From Phytoactinopolyspora endophytica (lineage in GTDB: Bacteria; Actinomycetota; Actinomycetes; Jiangellales; Jiangellaceae), in NCBI RefSeq assembly GCF_004138495.1, contig NZ_ML142857.1:135734-140878 (forward strand): a stretch of DNA of 5,145 nucleotides, read 5' to 3'. Each line of letters begins with the position of its first letter. The stretch's first letter is position 1. Positions 1 through 4,610 of the stretch are shown here, piece by piece. The translations under genes were made by a program, and so were the position numbers. The notes under the pieces were generated by a model. It did no database searches. It saw only the letters and a list, made by a program, of their open reading frames with translations, and had not been told where the DNA came from.

Positions 1-52
1 CGCCGACGCACTTGATGAGGGAGGCGTGAAGGTCATGGTGGCATCGCCCTGA
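1..52 (+). CDS. Possible 3' end of an unidentified plus-strand gene (partial)
   Basis: Of the three plus-strand frames, only the one starting at base 2 stays open from the window edge. It ends at a TGA at 50-52, and the other two frames stop by base 27. The translated tail ends in DEGGVKVMVASP. Its stop lies five bases before the stop of the convergent hydrolase gene, a tight tail-to-tail arrangement typical of real gene ends. Sixteen codons are too few to assign a family, and the fragment could be chance. The call rests only on the frame being open and on its position. Confidence 0.3.
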   Translation, partial: ADALDEGGVKVMVASP

Positions 53-57
53 CGCTG

Positions 58-1518
58 TCACCGCGACGGACGCTGCGGCTTCGGCGGCGTGTAGCGGGTG
101 AACGCCGGCTCCATGGTCTCCTTCGTAAAGGTCACGAAGTCAAGCACCTGGTGGTACTCGCTGTCGAACGTCTCCGCCTCCGCTGTCAGCCGGCTCGGGC
201 TTGTGTTCGGCCAGTGGCCGGTGTCGATCCGCGACAGCAGCGTCTGAAGTGAGACGATCTCTTCAGCGGCGCTCACCGAACAGTGCGCACCGCGCTCGAC
301 GTAGTGCTGACGCAGGTTACCCGCGTCGCCGGCGCGACGGACCAACGAGCCGTACCAGCGCTCCTGGTCGGGGGTGGCGCCGCCGTCACCCGTGGTGTGC
401 AGCGTGACCACCGGCACCGGCGTCGTCCCCGTAGGCACACCGAACTGGTACATGTAGTCCACCGCGTCCTGATCGGCGGCGATACGCGGGGCGTCAGCCA
501 AGAGCTCCAGATCGGCCCCCAGGTCGAGCCCGGCCTCTCGGTAGGCTCGCCGGACGTCGATCGTCTGGCTGGAGCGGAGCAACTGACGGCGATAGTCCAC
601 GCCGACGTTCGACGACGGGTTGCCGCCGGCCTGCTGCTCCAGGTTGACCCGCGCTCCCGGACCGGCGAATCCGAGCACATACGCGTTCAGAATCCAGTTC
701 GCCTGCTGACGGATCCGTTCTTCCGGCTCGGTAGGCCGTGGCTCGTGGGCAGACCACCAGCCCTGGACGTTGTTGAACGACGCGATCAAAGCCAGCCGGG
801 CCCGCCCTTCCGGTGTCACCATGACCGCCTCGACCGCCTCGGCCAGGGCCTGTGTACTCCCCTCCGGGTCACCCGGGTTGACCAGCTCGATGTCCTCGTC
901 GCCCGCGAGCAGCGTCTTGACCCCGAATGTCACGTCGAGTCCCGCGTTGAACGTCGCCTGCGGATCGGGTCCTCCACAGATGGTCGCCGCGCCGTCGAAT
1001 CGATCCGGGTAGCGCTCGCTCAGCAGTATGGTCGGCACGGCCCCCATCGACTGCCCGGTGGCCACCGTCGTGCTCGGCTGTCCGATGTTCGCCTCGAACC
1101 AGTCCAGCAGGGCGATCTGGTCCGTCAGCGCCTCTTCGACCAGGTAGCCGATCCCATCGTTCTGGAACTCCGAGGCGGCCAGCGCATATCCGTTGTCGAG
1201 CAGCCAGTCCTCGGCTTCCTCCGCATTCGTGACCTCGATCGGGAGGTCGTCCGGCCAGAACTCGGGGTGGTAACCGTGGCTGTAGAGCAGCAGCGTGCCG
1301 TTCCACGCCTCGGGCATCTCAACTCGGTACTCGGCTCCGTCGATCTCCCCGGTGAACGTGCGACGGCCGTCCGCTGCGCCGGAAACCGGCTGCGCGGTGC
1401 CGACACCCGTCGCCCCGACGGCCAAGCCGAGCAGGAGCACGAAGAACAGGACAGCTCGCCAGGCACGCGTATCCTTCCCTGGCTTCGGACGGTCCTGAGC
1501 ATCAGTTGCATGTGTCAT
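58..1518 (-). CDS. Secreted alpha/beta hydrolase (serine esterase/peptidase-like)
   Basis: This is a 486-residue exported hydrolase of the alpha/beta fold; its substrate is unknown. Residues 1-18 are charged, and residues 19-42 form a hydrophobic signal segment (AVLFFVLLLGLAVGATG) ending in VGTA before QP, a plausible signal peptidase I site. There is no twin-arginine motif or lipobox. The fold shows as LLLYSHGY (residues 76-83, an oxyanion-type HG), the nucleophile elbow GQSMG (155-159, Ser157), a likely acid in TTGDGG (Asp378) and a likely base in RGAHCS (His412). Residues about 195-350 probably form a lid or cap. The reading frame extends upstream to 1653, but I chose the ATG at 1516-1518 because GGGAG lies seven bases before it and the signal peptide follows at once. 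The elbow and late His resemble tannase/feruloyl esterase and prolyl-oligopeptidase relatives, but I cannot choose between them. It is probably secreted or surface-attached and hydrolyses an ester or amide outside the cell. Confidence 0.88.
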   Translation of the reverse strand: MTHATDAQDRPKPGKDTRAWRAVLFFVLLLGLAVGATGVGTAQPVSGAADGRRTFTGEIDGAEYRVEMPEAWNGTLLLYSHGYHPEFWPDDLPIEVTNAEEAEDWLLDNGYALAASEFQNDGIGYLVEEALTDQIALLDWFEANIGQPSTTVATGQSMGAVPTILLSERYPDRFDGAATICGGPDPQATFNAGLDVTFGVKTLLAGDEDIELVNPGDPEGSTQALAEAVEAVMVTPEGRARLALIASFNNVQGWWSAHEPRPTEPEERIRQQANWILNAYVLGFAGPGARVNLEQQAGGNPSSNVGVDYRRQLLRSSQTIDVRRAYREAGLDLGADLELLADAPRIAADQDAVDYMYQFGVPTGTTPVPVVTLHTTGDGGATPDQERWYGSLVRRAGDAGNLRQHYVERGAHCSVSAAEEIVSLQTLLSRIDTGHWPNTSPSRLTAEAETFDSEYHQVLDFVTFTKETMEPAFTRYTPPKPQRPSR

Positions 1519-1551
1519 GGTGTGTCTCCCATCTACGCCTGTACGGATGGG
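1519..1551 (-). promoter_or_regulatory. Leader hairpin covering the hydrolase ribosome binding site
   Basis: In the minus-strand transcript just before the hydrolase ATG, CCCATC (1551-1546) pairs with GATGGG (1533-1528) and TAC pairs with GTA inside it. This gives nine base pairs with a two-base bulge (CG) and a four-base loop (AGGC). The 3' arm holds the first part of the Shine-Dalgarno sequence (GGGAG), so the closed form would hide part of the ribosome binding site. The pairing is read directly from the sequence. That it controls translation is inference; no ligand or protein is suggested. Confidence 0.4.
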
Positions 1552-1656
1552 TAGACCGGCGAACCGTCGAAGGCTCATCGGAAAGCCGACATCGAGATCA
1601 CATCTGAGGACGTCAGCGCAGGTGTTGCCGTTTTTCGGCCGGCAGCGACGCACGCG

Positions 1657-2373
1657 TCAGCCGGCGCCGGCAGCCGCACGCGTCGTCCGGGCGACGCGGC
1701 GGGCCTGCCGCAGCGGCGCAGGCGTACGGGCGCCGGGCGACGACGCCGCCAGCACGGTCTGCGCGGCGGTGTCCGGGCTGGTCCGCCAACCGGCATGCGC
1801 GACGACGGCGCGTGTCCCGGTTCGGGTGCACACCCAGTACCCGACCAGCCGATCCCCCACGTGAACCGGCACGATGGTGCCGGCTCGCGGTTCGTCGGGC
1901 ATCGCACCGGACGCAACAAGCGTCCGATGCGTGACGCCGACGCTCGGGATGTCCAGCAGCGCACCCAGTTGAACAGCGAGGCCAGCGCCACGGGGATGAT
2001 CGAACCCGGTCGCGTCGACCAAGAGCACGTCGGGGCGGATCCGCAAGCCGCTCACGGCGGCCTCGAGCACCGGACCCTCCCGTCTGGCCAGCAGCCCGGG
2101 CACATAGGCCGCGGGTACCTGCTGCGCGACGACGGACTCGTCGATGACCGCACCCGCGCGCCAGGACACTGCCGCAGCCCACGCTCGATCACCAGGGTGA
2201 CCAGGTCCCTCCTCGCCGCGAGCGAAGGCCACGAAACACCCGCCCATGACGGGCCGGCCGGTCAACGTCCACGGCTCGGCGGCGAGTACCGCCTCCGCTT
2301 CGTCGGCAAGCCGGCGCTGGACGACGACGAGGTCCTCGTCGCTGTCCGGCCAGTCATAACGTGCGCCACCCAT
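1657..2373 (-). CDS. Endonuclease V homologue with altered active site
   Basis: This 238-residue protein has the size and core of endonuclease V, which in its classical form nicks DNA next to deaminated bases such as hypoxanthine. Family blocks are clear: AYVPGLLARREGP (89-101), RPDVLLVDATGFDHPRGAG (113-131) and DIPSVGVTH (141-149). Spacing matches the family: Glu99, Asp120 and His126 fall where Thermotoga maritima EndoV (from memory) has E89, D110 and H116. Other key positions differ. The first catalytic Asp (D43, in GVDLSF) is Phe47 within GCFVAF. The Lys of GVAKS is His149. The DGQG motif is DATG, and the late conserved His aligns with Trp196. It may therefore be inactive, have a different metal site, or act on another substrate. 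The ATG at 2371-2373 is the only usual start codon before an upstream in-frame stop, but no strong ribosome binding site precedes it. It is encoded upstream of the hydrolase on the same strand, 138 bases away, and the two may or may not be cotranscribed. The symbol nfi is withheld because activity is doubtful. Confidence 0.85.
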   Translation of the reverse strand: MGGARYDWPDSDEDLVVVQRRLADEAEAVLAAEPWTLTGRPVMGGCFVAFARGEEGPGHPGDRAWAAAVSWRAGAVIDESVVAQQVPAAYVPGLLARREGPVLEAAVSGLRIRPDVLLVDATGFDHPRGAGLAVQLGALLDIPSVGVTHRTLVASGAMPDEPRAGTIVPVHVGDRLVGYWVCTRTGTRAVVAHAGWRTSPDTAAQTVLAASSPGARTPAPLRQARRVARTTRAAAGAG

Positions 2374-2461
2374 ACCGACATCATGCGTCGCCGGGCGGGC
2401 TCATGACCTACGTGAGACGGGTTCGCCGACCGCCTCGACGGCCAGGCCCTGAGAACCTGGC
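2374..2461. other. Short spacer between endonuclease V and the dehydrogenase remnant
   Basis: This 88-base stretch holds no reading frame that I can support. It should contain the promoter for the endonuclease V gene on the minus strand, but I see no convincing -35/-10 pair. Its far end carries the GCCAGG/CCTGGC hairpin listed separately. Confidence 0.5.
2441..2461 (-). terminator. Possible remnant terminator hairpin after the dehydrogenase pseudogene
   Basis: GCCAGG (2441-2446) and CCTGGC (2456-2461) form a perfect six-base-pair stem with a nine-base loop. On the minus strand the hairpin begins directly after the TAA stop (2464-2462) of the broken dehydrogenase, where a terminator would lie. 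No T-tract follows, which is common in high-GC bacteria but leaves the call weak. Confidence 0.3.
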
Positions 2462-2819
2462 TTACCAGCCGGGTTCGTCCACCGGGATGATCGCGCCCCA
2501 GTCCAGGTCGGCCATGCCCCGTTGCTCGGCCTGTTCATACCAGTTCAGCGCCTCACGGCCGCAACCGAAACGGCGCGGACAGCCCAGCCGCCAGACCCTC
2601 GAGCAGGCGCATGTCCTTGGCCGCGAGCCCGAGTTTGAACATCGGGGAAAGATCGCCCTTGAGCACCTTGCCGATCAGGGTGTGGCGCAGCTGCCAACTG
2701 TCCGCCGAGGTGTGCGGCATGACCTGGACCAGGACGTCGGTGTCCGCGCCGGCCCGCCGGGTGAGCGCGTAGGCCTCCGCCAGGACCGCGATGTTGGCGC
2801 GTGTGTCAAGAGGGGGCAC
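2462..2819 (-). pseudogene. Decayed beta-hydroxyacid dehydrogenase (3-hydroxyisobutyrate dehydrogenase-like), C-terminal remnant
   Basis: An 88-codon frame (2819 to 2553, apparent GTG start) encodes the C-terminal helical domain of the beta-hydroxyacid dehydrogenase family (3-hydroxyisobutyrate dehydrogenase, 6-phosphogluconate dehydrogenase-like). Family signatures are NIAVLAEAYALTRRAGADTD, a tryptophan-containing helix (SADSWQL), VLKGDLSPMFKLGLAAKDM with the usual KD, and a final helix. The frame stops at TGA 2555-2553 after RLRP. Moving to a neighbouring frame there restores a family-like tail: EALNWYEQAEQRG, then MADLDWGAIIPVDEPGW, ending at TAA 2464-2462. This implies a one-base insertion or two-base deletion near 2552-2558. 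The N-terminal Rossmann half, with the NAD(P) glycine motif and the catalytic lysine, is absent: upstream sequence belongs to the leader of the divergent J-domain gene. Truncation plus frameshift make a working enzyme very unlikely. A sequencing error could explain the frameshift but not the missing half. Confidence 0.8.
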
Positions 2820-2934
2820 CCGATCCGGATACGGCCCGTTCGGCTCGCGGGCGACCGCCCGCCCTCACGCCCCTGTCACATTTCGCCGTCGAGTGACGTC
2901 TTATATGCAGGAGGCAGCGAGGCTGGAGACGAAC
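2820..2934 (+). promoter_or_regulatory. Leader and probable promoter region of the J-domain gene
   Basis: This stretch separates the dehydrogenase remnant from the divergent J-domain gene. It contains an AT-rich island, TTATAT at 2901-2906, which could be part of a -10 element, but no well-spaced -35 goes with it. GGAG at 2925-2928 lies six bases before the ATG at 2935 and sets that start. An in-frame ATG at 2905 has no comparable ribosome binding site. Confidence 0.35.
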
Positions 2935-3543
2935 ATGACGGTCACCAAAGACATCGAGGAGCTCGGAGGACGCGATCCGCATGCCGTCCTCGGCGTGCAA
3001 CGAGGCGTGAGCCAACATGAGGTGAGCAGAGCGTTCCGTCGCAACGCCGCCAGCGGCGGCCACCCGGACTCCGACGGCGACGACCGCAGGTTTCGCCAGC
3101 TCACGCGCGCCAGGGACATCCTGCTGGACACCGACCGTCTCGCCGCCTACGACGCCGCGCAACGGGCCACGCGGATCGCCCACAGCCCGAACTACAGCGT
3201 CAGAGAACGCCACCGTGCGCCGGAGGGCGCCCACCACGACAGACAGCCATCGCAACGCGAACCCTCCCGGGACGACGACCCCCGGGTGGCGCAGCCCGAA
3301 CCGCCCCAGTCCCACGGTTCGCCGCAGCCGAAGATGAATGCGCTGGCCATCGGCACACTGGTGCTCGCCGCGCTCGGCCCTCTGTTGTGGCCCGTGGCCA
3401 TCCTCATGGGACACCTGGCACTGCGGCAGATGAAGCGGTCCGGACAGCGCGGCGATTCACTCGTCCATGTCACGCTCGCACTTCTCTACGTGCTCTGCAT
3501 CCTTGTCCTGCCTCGCCTTCTGCTCTTCCTGGTCCCGGCATGA
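2935..3543 (+). CDS. J-domain protein with a DUF4190-like membrane tail
   Basis: This 202-residue protein joins a DnaJ-type J domain to a membrane anchor. Residues 14-75 form the J domain: DPHAVLGV, an amphipathic helix (HEVSRAFRRNAAS), the HPD tripeptide at 43-45 that in this family stimulates Hsp70 (DnaK) ATPase, and DRLAAYDAA at the end. Loop and helices are shorter than in DnaJ, and there is no Gly/Phe region or zinc finger. Residues about 80-132 are a polar linker rich in Arg, Asp, Pro, Gln and Ser, probably disordered. Residues about 134-199 hold two hydrophobic segments (about 137-158 and 176-199) around GHLALRQMKRSGQRGD, the pattern of DUF4190 proteins. The J domain and linker probably face the cytoplasm, tethered to the membrane and recruiting DnaK there; this is inference. 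I start at ATG 2935 because of the GGAG six bases upstream. No partner genes are adjacent. Confidence 0.82.
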   Translation: MTVTKDIEELGGRDPHAVLGVQRGVSQHEVSRAFRRNAASGGHPDSDGDDRRFRQLTRARDILLDTDRLAAYDAAQRATRIAHSPNYSVRERHRAPEGAHHDRQPSQREPSRDDDPRVAQPEPPQSHGSPQPKMNALAIGTLVLAALGPLLWPVAILMGHLALRQMKRSGQRGDSLVHVTLALLYVLCILVLPRLLLFLVPA

Positions 3544-3564
3544 CCTGATCCCGGCATGACCGGA
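3533..3564. repeat. 16-base tandem duplication across the stop of the J-domain gene
   Basis: The unit TCCCGGCATGACCTGA (3533-3548) is followed at once by TCCCGGCATGACCGGA (3549-3564), matching at 15 of 16 positions. The stop codon TGA (3541-3543) lies in the first copy, so the second copy is untranslated. It looks like a recent slippage or recombination duplication. A regulatory role is possible but nothing shows it. Confidence 0.75.
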
Positions 3565-3626
3565 CATAAGTGCGCGCATGTGACGTTGCAATGAGCCCAC
3601 GCCAGAGGTAGCAATGTCAGCCATGA

Positions 3627-3632
3627 TAAGTT
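3627..3632 (+). promoter_or_regulatory. Candidate -10 element of the oxidoreductase gene
   Basis: TAAGTT fits the actinobacterial TANNNT -10 pattern and lies about seven bases before where transcription would start, near 3639, inside the LacI-type operator. No good -35 hexamer is found 16-18 bases upstream, so this is tentative. TTGACT at 3631-3636 resembles a -35 but has no -10 at the right distance before the start codon. Confidence 0.25.
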
Positions 3633-3635
3633 GAC

Positions 3636-3649
3636 TGCAACCGCTTGCA
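3636..3649. promoter_or_regulatory. LacI/GalR-family operator
   Basis: TGCAACCGCTTGCA is a near-perfect inverted repeat: the TGCAA and TTGCA arms are symmetric about a central CG, and only the bases flanking the CG break symmetry. This matches the well-known LacI/GalR-family pattern TGCAANCGNTTGCA. It lies just before the ribosome binding site of the oxidoreductase gene (AGGGAG, 3650-3655), where a bound repressor would block transcription start or early elongation. A single half-site-like TTGCAA also occurs at 3586-3591. No LacI-type regulator gene is in the window, so the regulator and effector are unknown; a sugar or sugar-like compound is the usual effector of the family. Confidence 0.72.
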
Positions 3650-3665
3650 AGGGAGTGTCAGGCGC

Positions 3666-4508
3666 ATGCTGCGTATCGGGTTGATCGGCACCGAGAATTC
3701 GCATACGGACCATTTCGTTCGTCACCTGAACGTCGACGAGGGCTACGAGGGTTGCCGAGTGGTGGCTCTCGCCGGTGGCGACACGGAGAAGAACCGGAAG
3801 CTCGCGGCCGACGGCCGGATCGAGCAGATCGTCGAGTCCGCCGAGGACCTGCTGGAACTCGTGGACGCGGCAGTGGTGTCGGACCGCCACGGCGGGCTGC
3901 ACGCACAGAACGCCGTGCCGTTGCTGGAAGCGGGCAAACATGTCTTCGTGGACAAGCCCACCGCGGTGACCGTCTCCGACACCGAGGCGATCATCGCCGC
4001 CGCCCAGCGCGGGGGCGCAGTGCTGGCATCCTGGTCGGCCGTGCGGCTGTCACCGGGCGTGACCCAGCTACGCGACGCCGCCGCGCAGCTGGGTGAGCTG
4101 CAGGTCGTCACCGTGGCCGGGCCCGCCGACCCGGACGATCCGCACGCGGGCCTGTTCTTCTACGGGCCGCACGTCGTGGAACCCGCGCTCGAGCTGCTCG
4201 GCAATCCGGACATCGACGACGTGCACGTCGACCACGTCGCCCATGCGGTCACCGTCACCGCCCGGGCGAACGGCATACAGCTGGTGTTGATCTTCGTCCG
4301 CCCCGATGACCACGGACGCGTACCATGGCACATCTCGGTGACGGGCCGCCACGGCGTCGTCGCCGACGACATCGGCCTGGGCGAGGACTACAACGCCCGA
4401 AGCATCGCCCGTTTCCTCGACGCTGTGAAGTCCGGCGTCCCACCGATGCCGTATGAACAGCTGCTTCCCCCGGTACGGCTCCTCGAGACCGTCACCACCC
4501 AGCTCTGA
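3666..4508 (+). CDS. Gfo/Idh/MocA-family NAD(P)-dependent oxidoreductase
   Basis: This 280-residue protein belongs to the Gfo/Idh/MocA family, whose members oxidise or reduce sugars, inositols and related compounds with a bound nicotinamide cofactor. The N-terminal Rossmann domain begins at residue 3 with RIGLIGTENSHTDH, a variant of the usual GxGxxG turn in which glycines are replaced by TENSH. It continues through DAAVVSDRHGGLHA (67-80), the strand before the ligand site, and KHVFVDKPTAV (91-101), where DKP replaces the more common EKP; its Lys97 is the usual catalytic and cofactor lysine. FFYGPHVVEPALELLG (164-179) carries His169, likely at the active site, and leads into the beta-sheet substrate domain. 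At 280 residues it is shorter than the typical 330-390, so the C-terminal domain is compact. The ATG at 3666 is supported by AGGGAG at 3650-3655, ten bases upstream. The LacI-type operator just before it suggests substrate induction in carbohydrate use. The exact substrate cannot be told. Confidence 0.85.
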   Translation: MLRIGLIGTENSHTDHFVRHLNVDEGYEGCRVVALAGGDTEKNRKLAADGRIEQIVESAEDLLELVDAAVVSDRHGGLHAQNAVPLLEAGKHVFVDKPTAVTVSDTEAIIAAAQRGGAVLASWSAVRLSPGVTQLRDAAAQLGELQVVTVAGPADPDDPHAGLFFYGPHVVEPALELLGNPDIDDVHVDHVAHAVTVTARANGIQLVLIFVRPDDHGRVPWHISVTGRHGVVADDIGLGEDYNARSIARFLDAVKSGVPPMPYEQLLPPVRLLETVTTQL

Positions 4509-4530
4509 GAACACCAGCCCACGGATCACC

Positions 4531-4544
4531 CCGCGCCATCGCGG
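4531..4544. terminator. Short GC hairpin after the oxidoreductase
   Basis: CCGCG (4531-4535) and CGCGG (4540-4544) form a five-base-pair stem with a four-base loop (CCAT), 22 bases after the oxidoreductase stop. It has no T-tract. Its position between convergent genes makes a terminator plausible, but in GC-rich DNA such a stem can occur by chance. Confidence 0.3.
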
Positions 4545-4565
4545 TCCTGAGCCGTTGCGCTGGGC

Positions 4566-4603
4566 CGGGACGTGGTGAAGGACCTGGAACTCGGGTCGTC
4601 CCG
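4566..4603. terminator. Longer inverted repeat between the convergent genes
   Basis: CGGGACG (4566-4572) and CGTCCCG (4597-4603) are perfect complements with a 24-base loop. The repeat ends seven bases before the stop codon of the minus-strand gene. It could act in both directions for the convergent transcripts. There is no T-tract, and the loop is long for an intrinsic terminator. Confidence 0.3.
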
Positions 4604-4610
4604 TCTACCG

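Noticed and set aside
283..1554. Long plus-strand open frame (423 codons) opposite the hydrolase
   Set aside because: It mirrors the hydrolase gene in a GC-rich region where antisense frames stay open by chance. Its translation is Arg/Val/Gly-rich with no recognisable motif, while the minus strand has a signal peptide, GQSMG and a ribosome binding site.
1629..1650. GCCG-AAAAA-CGGC type hairpin downstream of endonuclease V on the minus strand
   Set aside because: The stem is only four to five base pairs and is not followed by a T-tract, so it is too weak to call a terminator.
1519..1653. 45-residue N-terminal extension of the hydrolase
   Set aside because: The frame is open, but the extension would bury the signal peptide, and the ATG at 1518 has a well-placed GGGAG.
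1795..2406. Plus-strand open frame of 203 codons opposite endonuclease V
   Set aside because: The minus strand encodes clear endonuclease V blocks. The plus-strand product has no family features and no ribosome binding site.
2797..2806. TTGACA-like box within the start of the dehydrogenase remnant on the minus strand
   Set aside because: It resembles a -35 hexamer, but no matching -10 is seen, and it lies inside what was coding sequence.
2361..3020. Plus-strand open frame of 219 codons across the dehydrogenase remnant
   Set aside because: It overlaps the decayed dehydrogenase on the other strand and the start of the J-domain gene, is rich in Arg and Pro, and shows no domain.
2806..3414. Minus-strand open frame opposite the J-domain gene
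   Set aside because: It is a shadow of the J-domain gene, which has the HPD motif, a ribosome binding site and membrane helices. The antisense product has none of these.
3631..3636. TTGACT as a -35 box for the oxidoreductase
   Set aside because: A -10 at the normal distance would fall at about 3654, on the ribosome binding site, leaving almost no leader and showing no TANNNT match there.
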